From positions 2,728,001 to 2,792,000 of the forward strand of contig NZ_CP092423.2 in the NCBI RefSeq assembly GCF_022374895.2: a DNA stretch of 64,000 bases, read 5' to 3'. The notes beneath the pieces were generated by a model, which was not told the origin of the DNA, ran no database searches, and saw only the letters and a list, made by a program, of their open reading frames with translations. This DNA is from Mycobacterium lentiflavum (GTDB lineage Bacteria > Actinomycetota > Actinomycetes > Mycobacteriales > Mycobacteriaceae). Shown piece by piece: positions 38,497 through 45,929 of this stretch; position 1 is the stretch's first letter, and every line of letters begins with the position of its first letter. The translations under genes were made by a program, and so were the position numbers.

Positions 38497-39255
38497 TCAG
38501 CGGCGATACTTCAAGAAAAGGTAGTCGTCGTGGGCCAGCGCGTGCTCGAGCCGCAACGCGGCCGGCAGCGGCAATCGCGACGGCTGCCGTCGGTGACCCA
38601 TCGGTTGGCTCGCGGCGAGCTTGGGGGCCAGCGTGACGCAGACCTCCACGACGACATCGGCGTCCACGAGTTCGTCGAGCAGGGTCGGTCCGCCCTCGCA
38701 CAACACCCGGGACAGTCCGTGCGCGCGGAGCAGCCCAATCGCGCACGCGACATCGACGGTGTCCTCGCCGGCGACCAATACGCCGCATGGTTGATCGCTG
38801 CTGCGGTTGTGCCGCGCCGCGGACTCCGCGCAGGTCACCAACAGCGGCGGTTGGCTCGGGTCGCTGACGAGTCTGGTCGGGAGCCGGCAGGTCTGGCTGA
38901 TCACGGCGATCGGGGGCGGCTTGCTCCTGCCTGCGCGCTGCCGTTCGGCCTGTTGGGCGTCGCTGAGCTGCACCGGGCCGTAGTTCTCGGCGCGCGCGGT
39001 GGCGGCGCCGACCAGCACCACGTCGGCGAATCCCCGCAGGATCTTCAGCAGCTGTTGGTCGGTTTGGCTCGACAACGGGCCGGCACGACCGCCGAATGCC
39101 GCGGCGCCGTCGGCGCTGTAGATCATGTTGACGCGCACCCCGTCCGGGGGCTCGGCATAGAACGACGCGAGTTCGGCGATGTCGCTGACGGTCCCGACGC
39201 GGGGCGCATCGTTGACCGTGTCCGCCTGCTTGCGGTGATGATCGGACGCCGTCAT
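38497..39255 (-). CDS. RibD C-terminal-type pyrimidine reductase family protein
   Basis: 252 residues, a dihydrofolate-reductase-like fold. Family sequences: GVRVNMIYSADGAAAFGGRAGPLS near the N-terminus, the nucleotide-binding VVLVGAATARAENYGPVQ, and LCEGGPTLLDELVDADVVVE. It resembles M. tuberculosis Rv2671, an NADPH-dependent reductase related to riboflavin synthesis enzymes; lone copies outside rib operons often have other roles. The start overlaps the stop of the flavin reductase gene as ATGA, so both flavin-linked genes are translated together. Confidence 0.9.
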   Translation of the reverse strand: MTASDHHRKQADTVNDAPRVGTVSDIAELASFYAEPPDGVRVNMIYSADGAAAFGGRAGPLSSQTDQQLLKILRGFADVVLVGAATARAENYGPVQLSDAQQAERQRAGRSKPPPIAVISQTCRLPTRLVSDPSQPPLLVTCAESAARHNRSSDQPCGVLVAGEDTVDVACAIGLLRAHGLSRVLCEGGPTLLDELVDADVVVEVCVTLAPKLAASQPMGHRRQPSRLPLPAALRLEHALAHDDYLFLKYRR

Positions 39256-39749
39256 GCCTCGTGGCCCGGGTCCAACGAGCGAACATCGTCAAAGGACACC
39301 CATTGCTCCTCTTCGGTCGGCGGGTCGCCATCCAGCGGTTCCAGCAGGTGCCCGACGTGATCGCCGAGGGAGAAGCGATCGAGGATCTTGCCGACGAACC
39401 AGGCGGCCGCGTCATCGAGGATGGGTAGCTCAGCTGGGCCGCGGTGCCAGCGGCAGCGGTTGAATTTATTGGTCTCATCGCCCGTCTGGCTGCCGAACAG
39501 CTCGACCAAGTCGATGTGTTCGATATCGAACACGTGTACGGCCAGATGGGTGGCCTCGGCGGCCACGCGGAAGGTGTGGTTTTGCGAGGACAACCCGACC
39601 AGGAATCGAGGCGGACGGATGCTGGCCTGGCAAGCGAAGCCCACCAGGCAGCCGGCCGTCGACCCGTTGGACTGCGTGGTTACCACGAACATCGGATAGT
39701 TGAGCAGCGCCACCAACTTCTCAAACGCACTAACCCCCGGCTCGCCCAC
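39252..39749 (-). CDS. Flavin reductase-like domain protein
   Basis: 165 residues. FMN-binding split-barrel family: FEKLVALLNYPMFVVTT, GCLVGFACQASIRPPRFLVGLSS and VFDIEHIDLVELFGSQTGDE. Such proteins reduce FMN/FAD with NAD(P)H or bind flavin for monooxygenases. It is upstream of, and overlaps, the RibD-like reductase gene by four bases, forming a two-gene operon. The exact start is uncertain: a GTG 15 bases downstream is possible. Confidence 0.88.
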   Translation of the reverse strand: MGEPGVSAFEKLVALLNYPMFVVTTQSNGSTAGCLVGFACQASIRPPRFLVGLSSQNHTFRVAAEATHLAVHVFDIEHIDLVELFGSQTGDETNKFNRCRWHRGPAELPILDDAAAWFVGKILDRFSLGDHVGHLLEPLDGDPPTEEEQWVSFDDVRSLDPGHEA

Positions 39750-39837
39750 CCGCTCTCTATTCCCATTCGGTGCCGTTTGGAATCACTTCGACTTCCATGG
39801 CCGTCAGCAGCATGGTCAGGCTGCCTAATCGGGCCGT

Positions 39838-40951
39838 TCAGAGGGTATTCGGCGGTCCTGTGTAATCGTTGCGAGCGACCTGACATATCACCTTGTGCAC
39901 GAAGCCCAATTTGCGGATCACCGGGGGCGGGATTTCGAAGGGGTACAACGGCGCCTTACCCATTGCGGTGTTGATGCGATTGAAAAACAGCGCGAGCCAT
40001 TGCCAGTCATAGAGCAGTTGCTGGATGGGGGCCTGCGCGTAAGAGGCGAGTGGAACGATGTCGCGAGGAACGGCGACGCTCGCGCGGTCGGCGACCAGAA
40101 TCAAACCGGCCTCCCGCACGGTGTTGATCGTGTCGGTGATGTGCAGATAGTGCGCAAAGCATTCCGCGAAGTCCTCCCACGGATGCATCGTCGCGTATTC
40201 CGAAATGAACGACTCTGCCCAGTTCTCGGGCGCGCCATGCTGGTAGTGACGAGCGATTGCGGCTTGGTAATCGGCGCGTTCATCACCGAACAGCTCCCGG
40301 CATTCGTCCAGATAGCCCACGCCGGGGCCGGTCTCGACCAACAGATTCTGGTAGTAGTGACCAACCTCGTGCCGGAAATGGCCCAGCATCGTGCGATACG
40401 GTTCGCCGAGGTGCACCCGCAGTGATTCCCGGTAGGCGTCCAGGGACTCCGTCAGGTCAATGGTGATCACCCCACCGGCATAGGCCGATCACGATTTTCT
40501 GCCCCGAGCTGTAGCTGGACAACAGGTCGAAGGCAAGGCCGCCCTCGGCACGCCAGAACGGATCCACCGGGAGTGCGAGGTCCAACAGCTGATAGATGAG
40601 CCTGCGCAGGTCGACCGTGGTGGACACCAGCTTCTCGAGCGCAATGGTGTCGTCGGCGGCCGGTTCCCGCCGGATCAGTGAATCGGGCAGGCATCGTCCC
40701 CGGCTGGCATGATCCGGCTGTTCGGCGGGAACGAGCCAATTGCAGCTCAGGTCGCCCGCTTTCGTGCACCCGATCCACCGGCCACCGCCCACCGTCGCGG
40801 CACCTGATGAGGTCGCGACCATGGCCATCGACGGCGCGTGAAAACCCAACGCGGCCTGGCAATTCGAGCAACGGTGCGATTCGAATGTCACAAACCCGTG
40901 GCACACCGGGCAGGCGAATGCGCGCACGCGATCATCGTGGCATAGAACCAA
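39838..40951 (-). pseudogene. Zinc-binding metallopeptidase family gene split by a one-base insertion
   Basis: Two adjacent minus-strand frames together make one protein of about 370 residues. The upstream part (40951-40457) carries an N-terminal zinc ribbon (CPVC and CSNC) and LEKLVSTTVDLRRLIYQL, and runs to SGQKIVIG before reading off into an early stop. The downstream part (from 40470) continues ITIDLTESLDAYRE, GHFRHEVGHYY with the HExxH zinc site, and PWEDFAECFAHYLH with the third ligand. Deleting one base near 40482 restores IVIGHAGGVITIDL. The family is the putative zinc-binding metallopeptidases of bacteria. The break inactivates the gene unless it is a sequencing error or a ribosomal frameshift. 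Confidence 0.85.
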
Positions 40952-40996
40952 GTCGAACAGTACCCGCCGCGATCAGACGTTCACGCTCGCAGGCGA

Positions 40997-42124
40997 TTAT
41001 CGAAGCGGGTCGTTCGCCCGCACTCCGCGATACATGCCCCAGCGGACGAGACCCGGCATCACCACGCGCTGTACCGACCAAGCGGGCAGCCGGAAGGCGT
41101 GGCCGGTGGGCAGGAAGACCTCCAGCCCGTCGGCCTGGATTCCCACCAGCGAGCCCCACCGTCGGCCCGGCGTTCGATAGGTGCGCAGCCGTCGACCGGA
41201 GAACTCGGCACGGATGTTGTGCGCTACCAACGAATCTCCGCGGTTTCGCGCGGAGCTGCGCAGGGGGTCGCTGGCGGCGACGTCTCCGACGGCGAACACA
41301 CCGCGATGGCCGGGCACCTGCAGCTCGGATGACACCCGAACGAAGCCGTGTTCGTCGAGCAGTTCGGGCGGCAGCCAATCGGTGTTGGGTTGTACCTTGC
41401 CGATGGCCCAGAGCACGGCGTCCGCGGTTGCCGGCGGTTGTCCCGTGGTCCAGCTGACGGGTTCGCTGGTGATCTCGTGGCCGGCGGCGCCGTTCGAGAT
41501 CACCGCGCGGTGGCCGGGATGCACGCCCACACCCAGTTGGGTGAGCCGGCCGCGGATCCGGTCCCAGGTCCGGGGGTGATACCCGACCAGTGCGGCCTCG
41601 CCGGGGAAGTACAGGTCAATTCGCTTGTCCGGCCAGGTGGTTGCCAAGTTGACCGCACTGCTGACCGCCGCCGCCCCGCCGCCGACCACGATTACCGAGT
41701 CCGCTGCGGCCAGGCGGTTGTGCGCGGCGTGCAGCCCGGCGCCGATCTCGGCGGCCGATTGCATGGTCGGCTGACGCCAGAAGCCGTTCGTCACCCCAGT
41801 GGAGATCACCAGCGCGTCGAACTCCTCGGCGATAGTCGCGCCGTCGCCGCCGCGGCCGAACACCGTTCGGGAAGCCAGGTCCACTCCGGTCAGTGTGGCC
41901 TGCACCGTGCGCACCCGATCCAAACCGCGGAACCGGTCGAAAGGAATCCAGTAATCGCGTGCCCAGTCGCCGGGGCGCGAGATTCGGACGCCGAGTTCCT
42001 GACCGCTTACCAGCGCGGACTTGGCCGAAATTCCGACGACATCGGCATGCTTGGCCAGCCGGATCGCCGTCAGCAGGCCCACGTCGCCCAGCCCCGCCAC
42101 GACGACACGCTTGCGCGCCGCCAT
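40997..42124 (-). CDS. FAD-dependent NAD(P)H oxidoreductase (NDH-2/AIF-like)
   Basis: 375 residues from the ATG at 42124, with AGAAGGGA upstream; an open extension to 42265 has no coding character. Two Rossmann dinucleotide sites: VVVAGLGDVGLLTAIRLA at the N-terminus (FAD) and VIVVGGGAAAVSSAVNLA near residue 145 (NAD(P)H). GVFAVGDVAA near residue 280 is the FAD-contacting motif of this superfamily. It resembles type II NADH dehydrogenases and apoptosis-inducing-factor-like reductases; the acceptor is unknown. A KstR-type operator lies 134 bases upstream, which would place it under control of the steroid catabolism repressor. Confidence 0.88.
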   Translation of the reverse strand: MAARKRVVVAGLGDVGLLTAIRLAKHADVVGISAKSALVSGQELGVRISRPGDWARDYWIPFDRFRGLDRVRTVQATLTGVDLASRTVFGRGGDGATIAEEFDALVISTGVTNGFWRQPTMQSAAEIGAGLHAAHNRLAAADSVIVVGGGAAAVSSAVNLATTWPDKRIDLYFPGEAALVGYHPRTWDRIRGRLTQLGVGVHPGHRAVISNGAAGHEITSEPVSWTTGQPPATADAVLWAIGKVQPNTDWLPPELLDEHGFVRVSSELQVPGHRGVFAVGDVAASDPLRSSARNRGDSLVAHNIRAEFSGRRLRTYRTPGRRWGSLVGIQADGLEVFLPTGHAFRLPAWSVQRVVMPGLVRWGMYRGVRANDPLR

Positions 42125-42257
42125 TAGGACGTATTCCCTTCTGCTGCAGAGTGTTTCCGTGAAATCGGACGCACGCGGCCACCGGCGCTGGAATCCATGC
42201 GGGCCTCCTCGCCGTGAAACGTCCGGCTGGCAAAACCACCGGCCGGAATCGGCAAAC

Positions 42258-42271
42258 TGTAACACGTTCTA
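42258..42271 (-). promoter_or_regulatory. KstR-type operator upstream of the FAD oxidoreductase
   Basis: TGTAACACGTTCTA (on the minus strand TAGAACGTGTTACA) fits the published KstR consensus TNNAACNNGTTNNA at every fixed position. KstR is the TetR-type repressor of cholesterol catabolism in mycobacteria. It sits 134 bases before the ATG of the FAD oxidoreductase. Confidence 0.65.
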
Positions 42272-42358
42272 CTATGCCACCCGGGTCGCCGTGGCCGGTT
42301 GCGGGGAACCCAGGCGAGGCAGGCGAATTGGTGGTTCACTAAGCCGATCGGCGCCATT

Positions 42359-42394
42359 TTCAACTCGCGGTTCAACTCGCGGTTCAACTCGCGG
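42359..42394. repeat. Three-copy 12-bp direct repeat
   Basis: Perfect head-to-tail copies of TTCAACTCGCGG at 42359-42370, 42371-42382 and 42383-42394. Being a multiple of three, the array keeps any overlapping frame open (Arg-Glu-Leu-Asn on the minus strand). Likely a slippage product. Confidence 0.85.
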
Positions 42395-42679
42395 TCGGGA
42401 TGCCATTCGACCACGGCATCGGCGCCGTCGTCGGCGGTCACGTCGGTGGCCGCCAGCACGGGCGTATACGGCGACCCGGTTGCCGCGGCCAAAACGACCC
42501 CGGTGCCGACCACCCGGACGAGCAGGTCAGCGTCGGCACCTTCACAAAAGCCTGGCAACCGGGCGAGGAATCGATCGTCGTTACGGCGAGGTCCGGCTGA
42601 GCCGCAACGTCTTCGCCGTGCGCGGCCATTTGGCCACTAGCATTAGCGCGCGCATCACCATGGCAGAAAGGAACGGCTC

Positions 42680-43126
42680 ATGACGACCCACGCCGACGGC
42701 CATCGACACAACCCACAATTGATCCCACGCCGGCTGCTGCGCAGCGGACAGGTCCATCACCCGGCTGTCCTGGACGAAGCCAAGAGGCGCAGCGCCGACT
42801 TTCAGCTGCGGCTGGCGGACCGGATCACGGCATTTGCCGGATCGATGAATTTCGTCTGGCTGCACGCGGCCCTGTTCGGCGTGTGGATGGCGTTTGTGGA
42901 ACCCAGTCCATGGCCGACGCTCACTCTGGTGGTGTCCCTCGAGGCGATCTTCCTGTCGACGTTCGTGATGATCGGCCAGAACCGTCAGGCAGCCTTCCAA
43001 CAGGCCAGGGCCGACCACGACTTTCAGACTCAGGAGCTGGAGTTGAAGACCAACACCGAGCTCACCCGCGAGATCCATGTGCTCACCCAGGAACTGCACC
43101 GGCGGTTCATCAATCACCAAGCTTGA
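42680..43126 (+). CDS. DUF1003 family membrane protein
   Basis: 148 residues. Two transmembrane helices (about 52-72 and 80-100) with the family sequences ADRITAFAGSMNFVWLHAALFGVWMA and EAIFLSTFVMIGQNRQAA, followed by a charged C-terminal helix (QELELKTNTELTREIHVL). AGAAAGGAA precedes the ATG. DUF1003 proteins are small inner-membrane proteins of unknown function, sometimes linked to cyclic-nucleotide-gated or metal transport. It is followed 79 bases later by another membrane protein gene on the same strand. Confidence 0.88.
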   Translation: MTTHADGHRHNPQLIPRRLLRSGQVHHPAVLDEAKRRSADFQLRLADRITAFAGSMNFVWLHAALFGVWMAFVEPSPWPTLTLVVSLEAIFLSTFVMIGQNRQAAFQQARADHDFQTQELELKTNTELTREIHVLTQELHRRFINHQA

Positions 43127-43205
43127 GTGACCTGTTTGGTCAACGAAGCGAAAAGCATTGGCAGAGCAGGTGATCGCGCGGTCGGTCGATCGGGTGGGGG
43201 TTGAC

Positions 43206-44057
43206 ATGGTGGAGCTGCAACAGACGACACACCCACGGTTGCGTGCCGTCTTGCGAACGATGGTGCGGGCATCCGCACCTCGCCCCGCCGCGGCCAAACG
43301 GGCAGCCAAGGAGTTGGCGCGCCCGCTGTGGCCGGCCGTTGCGGCCGAAATCCGCTGGGCCTTCGCCCCGCCCCGGACCTGGCTGATGGGCGTGGTAGCG
43401 AACTTCATCTTCGCGGTGGGGTGGTTGGCGGTGCAGCCGCTGACGCTGGGCCGCCACCAGGACTGGGTGGTCCTGGTCGGCACCTACTTCTCGTCGTGGA
43501 TCCTCGCCGATGTCACCACTACGAATCTGCTTGGTGCCGACCATTATCGGGTCATCCAGGCCATGTCCGACGGCGTGCCGTTCTGGCGGGTGCTGGTGAT
43601 CAAGAACGTGACCCTGCTGGTGATCGTCGGCCTGCCGACCTTGGTGACGGCGGTGGTGCTCACACTGTGGCTGGAAACACCGCAGCGCCTGGGCATCACG
43701 ATCCCCACGGTCGCGGTGCCCATCGTGTCCTGGCTCGGGGTAGGCAACTTCTTCTCGGTGCTGCACCCGGTCGGCGTCGCGCCGCTGACCCGGCGATGGC
43801 GGCAGCGTGGCGACCATCGCCGCACCCGAGGCTGGATCGTTGCGCTGACACTGCCCTACGCGCTGTATTACTTCGCCGATCCGATGAACGGGGTGGAGCA
43901 TCGGCTGCTCTGGACAAAGGTGCCCGCCCTGATCTGGCCGGTGTTCGGCCGCGACACGAAAAGCATGGTGCACCTGGGCATTGCGCTGACGGTGTGGGCG
44001 GCCGGAACCATCGCGGCGGTGCTTTGGGTGCGCAAGCGTGGTCTGCGGATCCGGTGA
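43206..44057 (+). CDS. Polytopic hypothetical membrane protein (ABC-2-like)
   Basis: 283 residues from the ATG at 43206, with GTGGGGG upstream. About six transmembrane helices: near 62-80, 90-112, 133-157, 168-188, 205-225 and 255-275. The topology and sequences such as SWILADVTTTNLLGAD and FWRVLVIKNVTLLVIVGLPTLVTAVV resemble ABC-2-type permease subunits, but no ATPase gene is adjacent. Function unknown. A strong hairpin directly follows its stop codon. Confidence 0.75.
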   Translation: MVELQQTTHPRLRAVLRTMVRASAPRPAAAKRAAKELARPLWPAVAAEIRWAFAPPRTWLMGVVANFIFAVGWLAVQPLTLGRHQDWVVLVGTYFSSWILADVTTTNLLGADHYRVIQAMSDGVPFWRVLVIKNVTLLVIVGLPTLVTAVVLTLWLETPQRLGITIPTVAVPIVSWLGVGNFFSVLHPVGVAPLTRRWRQRGDHRRTRGWIVALTLPYALYYFADPMNGVEHRLLWTKVPALIWPVFGRDTKSMVHLGIALTVWAAGTIAAVLWVRKRGLRIR

Positions 44058-44095
44058 CCTGCTAAGCGGCGCGGTCGGTGACCGTCCGCAGCAGG
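44058..44095. terminator. Hairpin between convergent genes
   Basis: CCTGCT-aa-GCGG (44058-44069) pairs with CCGC-AGCAGG (44086-44095), leaving only the two A residues bulged. The enclosed loop contains a further CGGTC/GACCG pairing. It starts right after the membrane protein stop codon and lies before the convergent oxidoreductase end, suiting a bidirectional terminator. Confidence 0.65.
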
Positions 44096-44186
44096 GCGCG
44101 GGTATGCAACGTATTTCGCGAGAACTGAGCTCGTGCGGAACAACGAAGGTCTTTTTGCCGACGGCGGTGTGCAGGATCGAACCCAG

Positions 44187-45107
44187 CTAACGGACGTTCG
44201 GCTTGATCTCCTCGATCACCCACTGCGCGTAGTCAAGATATTCGTCGACGCCGCGTACCGCCGGAATGGGAACGGCGCTGACCGTCACGCCCTGTTCGGC
44301 AAACCAGTTCAACCTGTCGATGATCTGCTCGGCGCTCATACCCGGCCGGTCGCGGATGTCCTTCTGGACGACATGCCCCTCGCCGACCCGATTGGTTCCC
44401 ATCCCGTGCATCACGTCGAACGGCCGACCGTCGTAGCCCGGCTGGGATTTGATGTAGTCCACCTTTTCGGCAATTCGCTCGGGCGGTGTCAGAAACGCCC
44501 ACCAACCCGAGGCGTGCCGGGCCGCTCGGCGCAGTGCGGCGTCGGCGTCACCGCCGATCCAGATCGGAAGGTGGGGTTTCTGAACGGGTTTCGGCTCGAA
44601 CACGATGTTGTCGAAGGATACGTAGCGGCCCTCGAATTGCGGTGCGTCGCTGGTCCACAGTTCGACGATCGCGGCGAGGTACTCGTCGGCGATGCGGCCC
44701 CGCTCGTGAAACGGTACCCCGAGCAATTCGAACTCCCGTGCCAGCCAACCCACTCCGAAGGTCACCATCATCCGGCCCCCACTCATCCAGTCGGCGGTGG
44801 CCAACGCCTTGGCCAGCACGATCGGATGCTGCAGTGGCAAGACGGTGACACAGGAATTGATCGCGATGCGATCGGTGGCACCGGCGACATGGGCTTGGGC
44901 GACCGTCGAGTGCAGATAGTGCGGCCCGGACAGTTCGACATGCTCGGCCGGAATGACGAGATGCTCCGGGAAAGCGATCATGTCGTATCCCCATTGATCG
45001 GCGCATTTGGCCATCCGGGTCTGATCGGGCCCGGTGACCTCTGGTTCCCAGGGCTGCATCGTGGCCTTGAGGCGGAGCATATGCGGAAGGGGGAAGACAA
45101 ATTTCAC
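44187..45107 (-). CDS. LLM class (F420-dependent type) oxidoreductase
   Basis: 306 residues, a luciferase-like TIM barrel. N-terminal MKFVFPLPHMLRLK, the cofactor-side segment YDMIAFPEHLVIP, INSCVTVLPLQHPIVLAKALATADWMSGGR and LPIWIGGDADAALRRAARHASGWW are family features. Mycobacterial members usually use coenzyme F420 as hydride carrier. It is divergent from a PadR regulator across 144 bases, so the regulator probably controls it. The substrate is unknown. Confidence 0.9.
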   Translation of the reverse strand: MKFVFPLPHMLRLKATMQPWEPEVTGPDQTRMAKCADQWGYDMIAFPEHLVIPAEHVELSGPHYLHSTVAQAHVAGATDRIAINSCVTVLPLQHPIVLAKALATADWMSGGRMMVTFGVGWLAREFELLGVPFHERGRIADEYLAAIVELWTSDAPQFEGRYVSFDNIVFEPKPVQKPHLPIWIGGDADAALRRAARHASGWWAFLTPPERIAEKVDYIKSQPGYDGRPFDVMHGMGTNRVGEGHVVQKDIRDRPGMSAEQIIDRLNWFAEQGVTVSAVPIPAVRGVDEYLDYAQWVIEEIKPNVR

Positions 45108-45251
45108 GCGGGAACTCCTTCTCGAATGCGGCCGACAAGGAAATCAAAGCCCACCCGGCAGCCGTCGTCACCCAAAATCGGCCACCCAGCGGTGTCCCGG
45201 CCAGCGGTCAGTGCCGCGCACGCTGCCAGCCTGTGTTGTTAACCTGGCGAC

Positions 45252-45929
45252 GTGGCGCAGACCAGCGGAAAGCTGAACAGGTCGGCGCTTGCCGCCACTA
45301 GTTGGGCGCTGCTAGGCATGATGTCCTATGAAGAAGAAGTCTCCGGCTACGACCTGAAGAAGTGGATCGACTGGAGCGTCGACCTCTATTACTGGAGCCC
45401 GTCGTTCAGCCAGATCTACACCGAGCTGAAGAAGCTGGAGGGTCTGGGCCTGGTGAACTCGCGTGTCGAGCGCGACGAGGGCACCCGCAGCCGCCGGCTG
45501 TACAAAATCACCCCGGCGGGGATGGACGCGATCACCGAGTGGACAAATCACGCGCCCGTGGATCCGCCGGTGCTCAAACACAGCGTGCTGCTGCGGATGA
45601 CGTTCGGGCATCTGAGTAACCCCGCGCGGCTCAAGGAACTACTGCAGGAACACGTGGATTACGCCGAAGCCAGGCACCGTAAAGCCGTCGAGGACGCCGA
45701 GGGGGCCGAAGCCGAACCCGCCTGGGCGTACTCGGTACTCGCGCTGCGCTGGGCGGCCAAGTATTACGCCGCCGAGCGCGAGTTCGCCCTGGACCTGATG
45801 AAGGAAATCGACGAGGCCGACCGCATCCTGCAAACGGCGCCGAAGGGTAGTGCTGGTAAACCGCGGCCGACGCCCGGCTATTGGCGCGAGGTCGAAAAGC
45901 AGGTCGAGGCCAAGCGCGAAGCCGACTAG
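45252..45929 (+). CDS. PadR family transcriptional regulator
   Basis: 225 residues from a GTG start. The N-terminal winged helix (about 10-95) has LGMMSYEEEVSGYDLKKWID, WSPSFSQIYTELKKLEGLGLV and a wing with RRLYKITPAG. The C-terminal half is helical and should form the dimerisation arm. PadR proteins repress adjacent genes until a phenolic or other small ligand binds. Divergence from the F420-type oxidoreductase suggests local control. Its end overlaps the convergent KstD gene by four bases. Confidence 0.92.
   Translation: MAQTSGKLNRSALAATSWALLGMMSYEEEVSGYDLKKWIDWSVDLYYWSPSFSQIYTELKKLEGLGLVNSRVERDEGTRSRRLYKITPAGMDAITEWTNHAPVDPPVLKHSVLLRMTFGHLSNPARLKELLQEHVDYAEARHRKAVEDAEGAEAEPAWAYSVLALRWAAKYYAAEREFALDLMKEIDEADRILQTAPKGSAGKPRPTPGYWREVEKQVEAKREAD

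Larger units (their letters stand above)
42125..42679. other. Intergenic region with KstR-type box and 12-bp repeats
   Basis: 555 bases between divergent genes. It contains a palindrome fitting the KstR consensus (42258-42271) and a three-copy 12-bp direct repeat (42359-42394). A minus-strand frame from a TTG at 42558 has good codon bias for about 90 codons (ADADLLVRVVGTGVVLAAAT) and might be a small or decayed gene, but it has no binding site or known family. Confidence 0.5.

Noticed and set aside
37829-39478. A 549-codon open frame on the minus strand across the SRPBCC gene and the RibD-like gene
   Set aside because: It is antisense or out of frame to two well-supported genes, is Arg/Pro/Gly-rich with no family resemblance, and reflects high GC content.
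42290-42558. Minus-strand small gene upstream of the FAD oxidoreductase
   Set aside because: Codon bias is reasonable for about 90 codons, but there is only a TTG start, no binding site, no recognised family, and it contains the 12-bp repeat array.
45108-45251. PadR operator (ATGT-N8-ACAT type) between the regulator and the F420 oxidoreductase gene
   Set aside because: No such palindrome could be found by eye; divergence alone supports the regulatory link.
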